From positions 558,001-622,000 of the forward strand of contig NZ_JAGYJN010000001.1 of NCBI RefSeq assembly GCF_018402035.1: DNA of 64,000 bases. Reading direction: 5' to 3'. Shown piece after piece: positions 43,632 to 52,217 of the stretch; position 1 is the first letter of the stretch; each line of letters starts with the position of its first letter. The position numbers and the translations under genes are program-made. This stretch comes from Roseicyclus sp. Its GTDB lineage: Bacteria > Pseudomonadota > Alphaproteobacteria > Rhodobacterales > Rhodobacteraceae. The notes under the pieces are model-generated. The model was given only the letters and a program-made list of their open reading frames with translations, ran no database searches and was not told the DNA's origin.

Positions 43632-44726
43632 CTAAAGCCCCGGCATGATCAGCACATTGCGCCTTGCCTGTCCGGCGTTGGTATCGGCAATGGCGTCATT
43701 GATCTGATCAAAAGCCCAGCGCCGCGAGATCAACTCATCAAGTTTGAGCCGCCCTTGGCCGTAAAGATCGACCATCCACGGGATATCGCGGGCCAAGACC
43801 ACATCGCCCATCTTGGTGCCGCGCATCCCTTGGCCCATGAAGGCCATGATCACCGGCTCATAGCGCGCCTTGTCGCCGGAATGGGGCATGCCCACCGCAT
43901 AGATCGTGCCGCCCCAGCCGATCAGGCGCGGGGCGACATCATAGGCGGGAATGGCCCCGACGCTGACAAAGACATGCTGCGCCAAGCGCCCGCCGGTCAT
44001 GGCCGACAAGGCGCGCCACGGCTCGGGCGTGCTGGCAAGGATCGTGTCGGTCGCGCCAAAGGCGCGCGCATCATCAAGCTTGGCCGCTGAAAGATCCAAC
44101 GCCACGATCCGCGCCGCCCCTGCAAGGCGCGCGCCCTGAATGACATTCAGCCCCACACCACCCGCGCCGATCACCACCACTGTCTCACCGGGCCGCACAT
44201 TTGCGGTATTGACCACCGCCCCCACACCCGTCGGCACGCCACAGGCCAAAAGACAGGCCGCCTCGGGGGCGATGGCGTCGCCCAAGGGGGCGATCTGGGT
44301 CTGATCGACAATGAGTTTTTCAGCAAATGCGCCACATTCCATCGCCGCTTGCACCGGGGTGCCGTCGGCATCGGTCAACTTGGGCGCGCGCGCCTCATTG
44401 CCGACGCAATAGACGGGCTTGCCACCCGCGCAGCTTGGGCAGGTGCCGCAAGCGCGGATCAGCGTGACCAAGACCCGATCACCAAGGCGCAGATGGTCGA
44501 CCCCTGCCCCCAAGCCGGTGACCCGCCCTGCTGCTTCATGGCCATAAACTGCCGGAAGCGTCCCACCCCAAGCCCCTTCGATGAAGGAGATATCGGAGTG
44601 GCAGATCGCGACGGCTTCGACCGACACCTCCACCTCGCCGGGGCCGGGATCGCGGAGTTGCAATGTCTCGATCACAAGCGGTTGGCCAAAGGCACGGCAG
44701 ACAGCGGCGCGGATGGTCGATGGCAT
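43632..44726 (-). CDS. Zn-dependent alcohol dehydrogenase (class III/aryl-alcohol type)
   Basis: A 364-residue MDR enzyme. Catalytic zinc ligands lie in AVAICHSDISF (Cys), GHEAAGRVTGLG (His-Glu) and later Cys. Structural zinc is bound by RACGTCPSCAGGKPVYC. The NAD-binding Rossmann motif is VVIGAGGVGLNVIQGA. ATG at 44726, MPSTIRAAVCRAFGQPL, is the family start. Members oxidise primary or aromatic alcohols or S-hydroxymethyl thiols. It is divergent from pcaD, so a link to aromatic-alcohol breakdown is possible, but the substrate is unknown. Confidence 0.88.
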   Translation of the reverse strand: MPSTIRAAVCRAFGQPLVIETLQLRDPGPGEVEVSVEAVAICHSDISFIEGAWGGTLPAVYGHEAAGRVTGLGAGVDHLRLGDRVLVTLIRACGTCPSCAGGKPVYCVGNEARAPKLTDADGTPVQAAMECGAFAEKLIVDQTQIAPLGDAIAPEAACLLACGVPTGVGAVVNTANVRPGETVVVIGAGGVGLNVIQGARLAGAARIVALDLSAAKLDDARAFGATDTILASTPEPWRALSAMTGGRLAQHVFVSVGAIPAYDVAPRLIGWGGTIYAVGMPHSGDKARYEPVIMAFMGQGMRGTKMGDVVLARDIPWMVDLYGQGRLKLDELISRRWAFDQINDAIADTNAGQARRNVLIMPGL

Positions 44727-44865
44727 AATCAGTCCCCCGGTTTTGGATCGCCCCGCCATCCTTGCACAGACGCGGGCCACGGCAACCCCTCACCGCGCCG
44801 CGACAAAGACTTGCGCGCCGTGGAAGGGTGGCGCAAAACCGCACAAGGGCGCGCGGGAGGAAATG

Positions 44866-45666
44866 ATGGATAGTCTCGATCTGGGCGATGTGGTGCTGCA
44901 TTACGCCGACACAGGGCCGCGCGACGCGCCCGCGGTCGTCTTTGCCAATTCGCTTGGCACCGATTTCCGGCTTTGGGACGCCATCTTGCCGCATCTGCCC
45001 GCAGGGCTGCGCGTGATCCGCTACGACAAGCGCGGCCATGGGCTGTCGACCTGCCCGCCCGCGCCCTACACGATGGGCGCGCTGATCCATGATGCCGAGC
45101 GGTTGCTTGACGCCTTGGGCGTGCGCGATTGCGTCTTTGTGGGGCTATCTATTGGCGGGATGATCGCCCAAGGGCTGGCCGCCAAGCGGCTCGATCTGGT
45201 GCGCGCGGTGGTGCTTTCGAACACCGCCCCCAAGATCGGCACCCGCGCGATGTGGGAAGAGCGGATCGCCATGGTGGAAAGCCAAGGGCTGAGCGCCATG
45301 TCAGACACGATTATGACGCGCTGGTTTTCCAAGGAGTTCCGCGAAAGCCCAAAGGTCGCACCATGGAAGCGGATGGTCGAAACCACGCCACCCGCAGGCT
45401 ATGCGGGCTGTTCTGCGGCGATTGCGGGCAGCGATTTCTACGCCAGCACCGCCAAGCTGCGCCTGCCCGCGCTGGTGATCGCAGGGTCCGAGGATGGATC
45501 GACCCCGCCCGATCTTGTGCAAGAATTGGCAGGGCTGATCCCCGGCGCGCATTACGCGCTGATCCGAGGCGCGGGCCATCTGCCCTGCGTCGAAAAACCC
45601 GCCGAATTCGCCTTGCATTTGAATGATTTCCTGCGCGCCATCGGCCATTTGGGTGCAAAGCCATGA
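44866..45666 (+). CDS. pcaD: 3-oxoadipate enol-lactonase
   Basis: A 266-residue alpha/beta hydrolase that opens 3-oxoadipate enol-lactone in the beta-ketoadipate (protocatechuate) pathway. The nucleophile elbow is GLSIGGMIAQGLAAK (Ser near residue 93). RYDKRGHGLSTCP and ADTGPRDAPAVVFANSLGTD are PcaD-typical, and the catalytic His is in IRGAGHLPCVEKP. ATG at 44866 is 5 bases after GGGAGGAA; an ATG one codon earlier is too close. It overlaps pcaB by 4 bp (ATGA). Other pca genes (G, H, C) are not in the window. Confidence 0.88.
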   Translation: MDSLDLGDVVLHYADTGPRDAPAVVFANSLGTDFRLWDAILPHLPAGLRVIRYDKRGHGLSTCPPAPYTMGALIHDAERLLDALGVRDCVFVGLSIGGMIAQGLAAKRLDLVRAVVLSNTAPKIGTRAMWEERIAMVESQGLSAMSDTIMTRWFSKEFRESPKVAPWKRMVETTPPAGYAGCSAAIAGSDFYASTAKLRLPALVIAGSEDGSTPPDLVQELAGLIPGAHYALIRGAGHLPCVEKPAEFALHLNDFLRAIGHLGAKP

Positions 45667-46997
45667 GCGCCAGCCCCTTTGACAGCATGATCCACACGCG
45701 TCTCTTTGGCGATGCCGAGATCGCGCGGCTGTTTTCTGACACCGCCGAAATCCGCGCGATGATGCTGGTCTTGGGGGCGCTCGCCAAGGTACAGGGGCAA
45801 GCGGGGGTGATCCCCGAGGTCTCAGGCGCATTCTTGCACCGCGCCACGATGGAAATTCAGATCGACCCTGCGGGGCTTGCCCAAAGCGTGGGTGAGAATG
45901 GGGTCAGCGTGCCGGGGCTTGTGGCCGCGATGCGCAAAGCGCTGGAGGCACCCGAACATGCCGCCTATCTGCATTGGGGGGCAACCAGCCAAGATATCCA
46001 AGACAGCGCGCTGATGCTGCGCGCGCGTCAGGCGTTGGCGCTGATCGAGGCGCGGCTCAAGGCGGCGATCCTTGCGCTGGCCGATCTGGCCGAGGCGGAG
46101 GCCGAAACGCCGATGGCCGCGCGGACCTATGGTCAGGTGGCGGTGCCTTCGTCCTTTGGGGCGCTGGTGGCCGTCTGGGGCTGGCCCGTGATCGCGGCGT
46201 TGGAGCGGGTTCGCGCACTTGGCCCGAAACTCGCCGTCTCCCTCTCTGGCGCGGGCGGCACGGGCACGATGTTGGGCCCAGATCCCGCTATGATCCGCGC
46301 GGGGCTGGCCAAAGCACTTGGGCTGGCCGACCCAAAGCGTAGCTGGCATGCCGAGCGCGGGCTGATCACGGAACTAGCGCAATGCTGTCAGGCAGTGACG
46401 GCGGCCGCAGTCAAGCCGGGCGAGGATTTGTTGATCCTGACACGGTCCGATGTGGGTGAGGTTCGCCTATCGGGCGGCGGCGCGTCATCGACCATGCCGC
46501 AAAAGGAAAACCCTGTGGCCCCGAGCGTGCTTGTGGCGCTTGCCCGCTTTGGCGCGGCGCAGGCGGGCGCGCTGCAAGCCCCCGCCCACCGCGAGGCGCG
46601 CGATGGGGCGGCATGGTTCACCGAATGGCTGATGCTGCCGGGGCTGGTGATGGCGGCGGGCAAATCCGCGGCGGTGCTGGCCGAGACCATGGGCCAGATC
46701 ACCCCCGACAAACCGGCGATGGCCGGGCGGCTGGCCGACCCCTTGGGCCTGATCCATGCCGAAGCCTTGAGCTTTGCCTTGGCAGGGATCATGCCCCGCC
46801 CCGACGCGCAGGCCGAGGTGAAGCGGCTGGCCCTTGCCGCCAAGGCCAGCGCTACCCCCCTCCCCGATCTGGTGGCGGCAGCTCATCGGGGGCTTGTCAT
46901 GCCGCCCCTGTCCGGGCACGCGACCCTTGGCACGGCCCCCGATGAGGCGCGCGATTTTGCCAAGGCCGCGCGCGCGATCGCGGATGGACAAGGGTAA
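45663..46997 (+). CDS. pcaB: 3-carboxy-cis,cis-muconate cycloisomerase
   Basis: A 444-residue fumarase/aspartase-superfamily enzyme of protocatechuate breakdown. The signature GGGASSTMPQKENPVAPSVL contains the superfamily GSSxMPxKxNP loop. HWGATSQDIQDSALML (residues about 101-116) and RTYGQVAVPSSFGALV mark the other active-site loops. It overlaps pcaD, so the two are co-transcribed. pcaB-pcaD pairing in the protocatechuate branch makes the assignment firm. Just beyond the stop is a 24-bp perfect palindrome preceding an MFS gene. Confidence 0.9.
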   Translation: MSASPFDSMIHTRLFGDAEIARLFSDTAEIRAMMLVLGALAKVQGQAGVIPEVSGAFLHRATMEIQIDPAGLAQSVGENGVSVPGLVAAMRKALEAPEHAAYLHWGATSQDIQDSALMLRARQALALIEARLKAAILALADLAEAEAETPMAARTYGQVAVPSSFGALVAVWGWPVIAALERVRALGPKLAVSLSGAGGTGTMLGPDPAMIRAGLAKALGLADPKRSWHAERGLITELAQCCQAVTAAAVKPGEDLLILTRSDVGEVRLSGGGASSTMPQKENPVAPSVLVALARFGAAQAGALQAPAHREARDGAAWFTEWLMLPGLVMAAGKSAAVLAETMGQITPDKPAMAGRLADPLGLIHAEALSFALAGIMPRPDAQAEVKRLALAAKASATPLPDLVAAAHRGLVMPPLSGHATLGTAPDEARDFAKAARAIADGQG

Positions 46998-47020
46998 AGT
47001 GTCAATCTAGATTGACACTT
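46997..47020. promoter_or_regulatory. 24-bp perfect palindrome between pcaB and an MFS transporter gene
   Basis: AAGTGTCAATCTAGATTGACACTT is fully self-complementary. It begins at the last base of the pcaB stop and ends 23 bases before the MFS start codon. Such a long, AT-centred palindrome without a T-run looks like an operator for a dimeric repressor (MarR/TetR type) rather than a terminator. No regulator gene adjoins it. Confidence 0.65.
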
Positions 47021-47043
47021 GCCCTGCCCCACGAAAGACCATC

Positions 47044-48267
47044 ATGGCCCCCCGGCGTCTGCCTGTCCTGTTCATCCTGATCACTGTCACCATCGATGCA
47101 ATGGGGATCGGCCTGATTTTACCAGTCATGCCCGATCTGATCCGCGAGGTGCGCGGTGCCTCGCTTGCCGATGCAGCACTTTGGGGCGGCATGCTGTCGG
47201 CGGTCTATGCGGTGATGCAGTTCGGCTTTTCGCCCTTGATCGGCAATCTGTCCGACCGCTTCGGGCGGCGGCCCATCTTGCTCATCTCGATGGGGGTGCT
47301 GGCGCTTGATTACGTCGTCATGGCGGTGGCGGGCACGATCTGGCTGCTCTTTGCAGGCCGCGTCATAGCGGGGATCGCGGCGGCGACGCATTCGACAGCG
47401 CTGGCCTATATGGCCGATATCACCGACAGCAGCAAAAGGGCGCAGAATTTCGGCCTGATTTCAGCGGGTTTCGGGATGGGCTTCATCTTTGGGCCGGTCA
47501 TTGGGGGGCTGTTGGGCGGGCTTGATCCGCGCGCGCCCTTTGTGGCCGCCGCCTGTCTTGCAGCGGCCAATTTCGCCTTTGGCTGGTTCGTTCTGCCCGA
47601 AAGCCTGCCGCGTGAGCGCCGCCGCGCCTTTGACTGGTCCCGCGCAAACCCAGCGGGCGCGCTGAAATCCATGCGCAAACTGCCCGGTGTGGGCGCGCTT
47701 TTGGCGGTGATGCTGGCCTATCAGATCGCCAATTTCACCTATCCGGCGGTCTGGGCCTATTACATCCAAGGGGCCTTTGGTTGGGACGCGCGGATGGTGG
47801 GGCTATCTTTGGCCGCCTACGGCGTGGCCATCGCGGTCGTCCAAGGCGGGCTGATCCGGGCCATCCTGCCCCGTCTGGGCGAGGGGCGCGCGGTGTTTTG
47901 GGGGCTGATCCTGAACACGGGCTGTTTGTTGGCCTATGGCGTGGCAACGCAAGGTTGGATGATCTGGATCTTGATCCCGATCTCGGCGGTGGGCGCGATT
48001 GTCGCCCCCGCGATGCAGGGCGTGATGAGCCGCGCGGCGGGCGAGCGACAACAGGGCGAATTGCAAGGCGTGCTCAGCTCGATCTCGGCGCTCTCGATGA
48101 TCCTGTCGCCCCTGATGATGACGCAGGCGTTTTTCTGGTTCACGCGGGAGGAAGCCACACTCCGCCTGCCCGGCGCGCCGTTTTTACTGGGGGCGGTGCT
48201 GATGGCGGGGGCACTTGCGATCTACATGGGCACTCGCCCGCGCGCGGCGACAACGCCGGCGGCATAA
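47044..48267 (+). CDS. MFS transporter, TCR/Tet (TetA-like) family
   Basis: A 407-residue permease with 12 helices. Loop 2-3 has SPLIGNLSDRFGRRPILLIS, the motif of drug:H+ antiporters, and helix 1 has IDAMGIGLILPVMPDLIREV, the TetA-specific opening. Motif C, LISAGFGMGFIFGPVIGGLL, in helix 5 marks exporters. It probably exports a hydrophobic compound. A perfect palindrome precedes it, so expression may be inducible. It could share transcription with pcaDB, in which case it may act on aromatic acids (inference). Confidence 0.88.
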   Translation: MAPRRLPVLFILITVTIDAMGIGLILPVMPDLIREVRGASLADAALWGGMLSAVYAVMQFGFSPLIGNLSDRFGRRPILLISMGVLALDYVVMAVAGTIWLLFAGRVIAGIAAATHSTALAYMADITDSSKRAQNFGLISAGFGMGFIFGPVIGGLLGGLDPRAPFVAAACLAAANFAFGWFVLPESLPRERRRAFDWSRANPAGALKSMRKLPGVGALLAVMLAYQIANFTYPAVWAYYIQGAFGWDARMVGLSLAAYGVAIAVVQGGLIRAILPRLGEGRAVFWGLILNTGCLLAYGVATQGWMIWILIPISAVGAIVAPAMQGVMSRAAGERQQGELQGVLSSISALSMILSPLMMTQAFFWFTREEATLRLPGAPFLLGAVLMAGALAIYMGTRPRAATTPAA

Positions 48268-48289
48268 TCCTCCGGCTTGGGTTGCTGTG

Positions 48290-49264
48290 CTAGCCTGCGG
48301 CCAAGATCGCGGCATAAGCCCCCGGATCGGCATTGCCGCCTGAGAGCGTACAGATCACCGGACCATCGCCCAAGGCGTCCCCATGGAAAAGGGCGGCGGC
48401 CAGCGCCACGGCGCCGCCGGGTTCCACCACCAGCTTGAGGCGGGAGGCGGCAAGCCGCATCGCCTCGCGCACCTCGTCCTCGCTCACGACGATGCCGGGG
48501 CCGCAAAGCCGCTTGAGGATCGGAAAGGTCAAAACCCCCGGCATCGGCGTCAGGATCGCGTCGCAGAACCCGGCTTCGGGGCGGCCATGGCCGGTGCGCT
48601 CACCTGCGGCCAAGGACTTTGCAGTGTCATCAAACCCTTCAGGCTCGACGGGGCGCACGCGCAGGCCCGGCGCATGTGCCTCCAAGGCCAGCGCGATACC
48701 GGCGGTCAAGCCGCCGCCGCCGCAACAGGTGAGCACGGTACCTTGGGAAATACCAAGCGCCGCCGCTTGCGCCGCGATCTCAAGCCCGCAGGTGCCTTGG
48801 CCTGCGATGACCTGCACATCGTCGAAGGGTTTGATCAGCGTCATGCCGCGCTCGGCCTGAACCCTTGCGCCGATCTCTTCGCGCTTTTCGCCGCCTGCGC
48901 GGTCGTAAAGGATCACCTCGGCGCCTAGCGCGCGGGTATTCTCGATCTTCAGCGCGGGGGCGTCGCGCGGCATGATAATGATGGACGGCACGCCATGCAG
49001 GGCCGCAGCATAAGTCACGCCTTGGGCATGATTGCCCGAAGAAAAGGCCAGCACACCCTTGGCGCGTTCTTCAGGCGCAATTGCCGAGACCGCCGACCAG
49101 CCGCCGCGAAATTTGAAGCTGCCTGTGTGCTGCAAGACCTCGGCCTTGGCATGAACGGGGCGGCCCGCGATCTCGTCCAGGAAGGGCGAAGACAGCAAGG
49201 GCGTCTCGCGCACCACCCCCTTGGCGCGGGTTTGGGCAGCTTCGATCAGGGCGATATCGGTCAT
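48290..49264 (-). CDS. PLP-dependent threonine/serine dehydratase-type enzyme
   Basis: A 324-residue fold-type II PLP enzyme. The Schiff-base lysine is in HTGSFKFRGGWSAVSAI (Lys near residue 51). AFSSGNHAQGVTYAAAL binds the substrate carboxylate, and TCCGGGGLTAGIALALE holds the phosphate loop. There is no C-terminal ACT domain, so it is of the catabolic or threo-3-hydroxyaspartate/serine racemase-like type. The exact substrate is open. Its start overlaps the stop of the alpha/beta hydrolase gene by 4 bp, and it ends a three-gene operon with a haloacid dehalogenase. Confidence 0.86.
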   Translation of the reverse strand: MTDIALIEAAQTRAKGVVRETPLLSSPFLDEIAGRPVHAKAEVLQHTGSFKFRGGWSAVSAIAPEERAKGVLAFSSGNHAQGVTYAAALHGVPSIIIMPRDAPALKIENTRALGAEVILYDRAGGEKREEIGARVQAERGMTLIKPFDDVQVIAGQGTCGLEIAAQAAALGISQGTVLTCCGGGGLTAGIALALEAHAPGLRVRPVEPEGFDDTAKSLAAGERTGHGRPEAGFCDAILTPMPGVLTFPILKRLCGPGIVVSEDEVREAMRLAASRLKLVVEPGGAVALAAALFHGDALGDGPVICTLSGGNADPGAYAAILAAG

Positions 49265-50094
49265 AAAGATTGCTCCAGCACGGTTTCGATCACGGCCAAG
49301 GCCGGGGGTTCATCCAAGAAAGGGACATGGCCACGATCAGCCAATTCGGCATAGGCCATGTCGGGGCGGCGCAGGCGCATTTCACCCGCCGTTTGCGCCG
49401 AAAGAATATTCGATCCTGCCCCCCGGATCAGGCCAAGGGGCGCGCCCGACAGCGCATCGAAAAGCGGCCACAGATCGGGGGCCACGGCATCTGGGGCAAA
49501 GGTTGGCGCCACTGCCTCGCGCAGCTTTGGGTCGTAGCGGTTCACCAACTGCCCACCCTCTTCGCGGTAGATGCGGCGGGCAAGGACCGCCCAATTCTCT
49601 GCAGGGACATCGCGGAATGCAGGCGCGTAATGGCGTGGGAGGGCGGCGGCCGCTTCCTCCAGCGTGCGAAACTTGGGCGGTTTGCCCAAGTAATCCATGA
49701 TATAAGATAGCCCCTCTGGCATGATCTCGGGTCCGATATCGTTGAAGATCACACCCGCGATGCGATCCCGCGCGATGGCGGCCAGCACCAGCGCGACGAG
49801 ACCACCGCGCGAGGTGCCAAGGATCGTAACCCGGTCAAGGTGAAGGTGGTCGAGGAGCGTCACCACATCGCCCGCTTCGACCGGCACCTGATAGCTGGCC
49901 GGATCGCCCCAATCGGATGCACCGCGCCCGCGAAAATCCATGCGGATCACCTGTGCGCGATGGGCGAATGCATCAAGGATCGGCTCGAAATCCTCCATGT
50001 TGCGCGTCAGCCCCGGCAGGCACAAAAGGGCCGTGCCCTGCCCTGTGACGTCATAGGCAAGCTTGAGCCCGTCGGTGCTGGTGATATACGCCAT
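49261..50094 (-). CDS. Alpha/beta hydrolase
   Basis: A 277-residue hydrolase. The oxyanion segment is LLCLPGLTRNMEDFEP, the RMDFRGRGASDWGDP strand follows, and the nucleophile elbow is TILGTSRGGLVALVL (Ser in GTSRGG near residue 99). The C-terminal His is in ADRGHVPFLDEP. It is 1 bp from the dehalogenase gene and overlaps the dehydratase by 4 bp, so all three are translated from one transcript. Esterase, lactonase or epoxide hydrolase roles are all possible. Confidence 0.86.
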   Translation of the reverse strand: MAYITSTDGLKLAYDVTGQGTALLCLPGLTRNMEDFEPILDAFAHRAQVIRMDFRGRGASDWGDPASYQVPVEAGDVVTLLDHLHLDRVTILGTSRGGLVALVLAAIARDRIAGVIFNDIGPEIMPEGLSYIMDYLGKPPKFRTLEEAAAALPRHYAPAFRDVPAENWAVLARRIYREEGGQLVNRYDPKLREAVAPTFAPDAVAPDLWPLFDALSGAPLGLIRGAGSNILSAQTAGEMRLRRPDMAYAELADRGHVPFLDEPPALAVIETVLEQSL

Positions 50095-50095
50095 C

Positions 50096-50782
50096 TCAAA
50101 GCCCCAATTTTTCAGTCACGGCTGTCAAGTCGCGCCCGATGGCAGCAGGCCGGCCCGGCATGCGGTCAACCGGATCGCCCGCGCGGTTGATCCAGATGGT
50201 CTGGAACCCATAGGCCGCAGCCCCCGCGATATCCCAGCCATTGGACGAGACGAAAAGCACCTGATCGGGCGCGGTGCCAAAGCGCGCGCCGACCATGTCA
50301 TAGACAGCTGGATGCGGTTTGAAGCGGCCCACATCCTCGACACTCAGAACATGGTCGAGCAGATCGCCGATCCCCGCCGAGGTGACAGCGGCCGCCAGCA
50401 TATCGGGGCTGCCATTCGACAAGATCGCGCGCGCGATGCCCGCTTGTTTCACCGCGGCGAGCACACCCATCGCCTCGGGATAGGCGGGCAGATGGCGGTA
50501 AAGGTCCAAAAGCTGGGTGCGCAAAGCGGGGTCTTGGTGGCCCGAACGCTCTAGCGCCCAATCAAGCCCGTCTTGCGTGACCTGCCAGAAATCGCAATGC
50601 GCCCCCGTCAGCGTGCGTAGCCATGTGTATTGCAGCTGCTTTGCGCGCCAATCGGCGGCCACCTGTTGCCAGATGGCGGCAAAGCCCGCCTGCCCCGGCA
50701 TCTCGGCCACCGCGCGGGCGGCGGCGTTGACATCGAAGAGCGTGCCATAGGCATCGAAGATACAGGTGTTGATCTGGCCCAT
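50096..50782 (-). CDS. Haloacid dehalogenase type II (HAD superfamily)
   Basis: A 228-residue HAD enzyme of the L-2-haloacid dehalogenase group. The nucleophile Asp is in CIFDAYGTLFDVNAAA (Asp8). The Ser/Thr motif II is AILSNGSPDMLAA, the Lys is in GRFKPHPAVYDM, and the acidic motif is VLFVSSNGWDIAGA. These match type II dehalogenases, which remove halide from 2-haloalkanoates; some members act on other substrates. ATG at 50782, MGQINTCIFDAYG, is preferred over a longer frame. It is the first gene of the operon with the hydrolase and dehydratase. Confidence 0.88.
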   Translation of the reverse strand: MGQINTCIFDAYGTLFDVNAAARAVAEMPGQAGFAAIWQQVAADWRAKQLQYTWLRTLTGAHCDFWQVTQDGLDWALERSGHQDPALRTQLLDLYRHLPAYPEAMGVLAAVKQAGIARAILSNGSPDMLAAAVTSAGIGDLLDHVLSVEDVGRFKPHPAVYDMVGARFGTAPDQVLFVSSNGWDIAGAAAYGFQTIWINRAGDPVDRMPGRPAAIGRDLTAVTEKLGL

Positions 50783-50947
50783 GTGAACCCCCAATCGCTT
50801 GGGCGCGACACTGGCACGGCTTTTGGGCGGCGGCAATTGCAACCCGCGCGGGTTTCATCCCTGCCCCGCCTGCCCTAAGGTGGGCGCTGAGCCGCGGCCA
50901 TGACCTCCATGCCGCAAGACCCGCTATAAGACACGAAGGCCAAGACA

Positions 50948-51376
50948 ATGACCCAAGCCACCGCAGGCTGCACCGTCTCGATCCATTACACCGGCACACT
51001 CGATGACGGCAGCACATTCGACAGCTCCGAGGGGCGTGATCCTTTGACCTTCCAGATGGGCGAAGGGCAAATCATCCAAGGGCTGGAGGCCGCGTTGGAG
51101 GGCATGGCCGTGGGCGAGACAAAGACCGTGACCATCCCAGCCGAACAAGCCTATGGCCCGCGCCATGCAGAGGCGGTGCAAGAGGTGCCGCGCGAGATGA
51201 TCCCCGATCACATCCCGCTTGATCTTGGCACATCGCTTCAGTTGCAGACGCCCAATGGGTCGATGATGCCGGTGACGGTCACGGCAGTCACCGACGAGGC
51301 CGTGACGCTTGACGCAAATCACCCGCTGGCGGGCCAAGCCCTGACCTTTGCGGTCGAGGTGGTCGAGATCGCCTGA
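50948..51376 (+). CDS. FKBP-type peptidyl-prolyl isomerase (SlyD-like)
   Basis: A 142-residue folding catalyst. The FKBP part opens VSIHYTGTLDDGSTFDSSEG and closes with GAVVG-type AALEGMAVGETKTVTIPAEQ, followed by AYGPRHAEAVQEVPR. The middle (about 75-120) is the inserted IF chaperone flap, as in SlyD. The His-rich metal-binding tail of E. coli SlyD is absent. It probably speeds proline isomerisation and has chaperone activity in the cytoplasm, as no signal peptide is seen. It is a single gene. Confidence 0.9.
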   Translation: MTQATAGCTVSIHYTGTLDDGSTFDSSEGRDPLTFQMGEGQIIQGLEAALEGMAVGETKTVTIPAEQAYGPRHAEAVQEVPREMIPDHIPLDLGTSLQLQTPNGSMMPVTVTAVTDEAVTLDANHPLAGQALTFAVEVVEIA

Positions 51377-51386
51377 AACGACACAA

Positions 51387-51408
51387 AGGCCGGGCGAAAG
51401 CCCGGCCT
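51387..51408. terminator. Hairpin between convergent FKBP and fabI genes
   Basis: AGGCCGGGC-GAAA-GCCCGGCCT is a perfect 9-bp stem with a GNRA tetraloop, 10 bases after the FKBP stop and 15 bases from the fabI stop. T-runs on both sides are short. It probably serves both converging transcripts. Confidence 0.65.
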
Positions 51409-51423
51409 ACAGCTTTGGGCCGC

Positions 51424-52212
51424 CTACATATTCTCGGGCTGCATCATGCCCAAGACATGGTAGCCGCCATCGACCGTGACGATCTCACCCGTGGTGCAAG
51501 CACCGTAATCGGAGGCAAGATAGACCGCCGTGCCACCGATCGCCTCGAGCGTGGCATTGGCGCGCAAGGGCGCGTTCGCCTCGGTCGTTTTGAAGGTCTT
51601 GCGCGCGCCGCCGATGGCCGCACCGGCAAGCGTCTTCATCGGGCCGGGGCTGATCGCGTTGACGCGGATCTGTTGCGGCCCAAGGTCATTGGCGAGGTAG
51701 CGGACCGAGGACTCCAGCGCCGCCTTGGCCACGCCCATCACGTTGTAAAACGGCGTGACGCGGTTTGATCCCTGATAGGTCAGGGTGATAAGGCTCCCGC
51801 CGTCGGGCATGAGTTCCGACGCGCGGCGGGCCACATCGATAAAGGAATAGCAGCTGATCGTGAGCGAGTTGCGGAAATTCTCGCGGCTGGTGTTGATGAA
51901 ACGACCCGTCAACTCGTTCTTGTCGGAATAGGCGATGGCATGGACAAGGAAATCGATGCTGCCCCAGCGATCCTTTAGGGCGGCAAAGGCCGCATCAAGG
52001 GAGGCGTCATCCATCACATCGACGTCAACCAGAAAATCCGACCCGACCGAGGCCGCGAGCGGTTCGACCCGCTTGCCGAAGGCCTCACCCTGATAGGAAA
52101 AGGCCAGTTCTGCCCCTTCGGCCGCCAGCGCTGATGCGATGCCCCATGCGATCGAGCGGTCATTGGCCACCCCCATCACAAGCCCGCGCTTGCCCGTCAT
52201 CAAATCTGCCAT
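51424..52212 (-). CDS. fabI: NADH-dependent enoyl-[acyl-carrier-protein] reductase
   Basis: The 262-residue last-step reductase of fatty-acid elongation. The divergent SDR cofactor loop GLVMGVANDRSIAWGIASAL is diagnostic of FabI. The active site is of the Tyr-X6-Lys type in the NVMGVAKAALESSVRYLAND region with the upstream Tyr in LTYQGSNRVTPFYN. The C-terminus VDGGYHVLGM is standard. It is 5 bp downstream of fabB on the same strand, so the two are co-transcribed. It is the target of triclosan-type inhibitors in other bacteria. Confidence 0.96.
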   Translation of the reverse strand: MADLMTGKRGLVMGVANDRSIAWGIASALAAEGAELAFSYQGEAFGKRVEPLAASVGSDFLVDVDVMDDASLDAAFAALKDRWGSIDFLVHAIAYSDKNELTGRFINTSRENFRNSLTISCYSFIDVARRASELMPDGGSLITLTYQGSNRVTPFYNVMGVAKAALESSVRYLANDLGPQQIRVNAISPGPMKTLAGAAIGGARKTFKTTEANAPLRANATLEAIGGTAVYLASDYGACTTGEIVTVDGGYHVLGMMQPENM

Positions 52213-52217
52213 GATCG

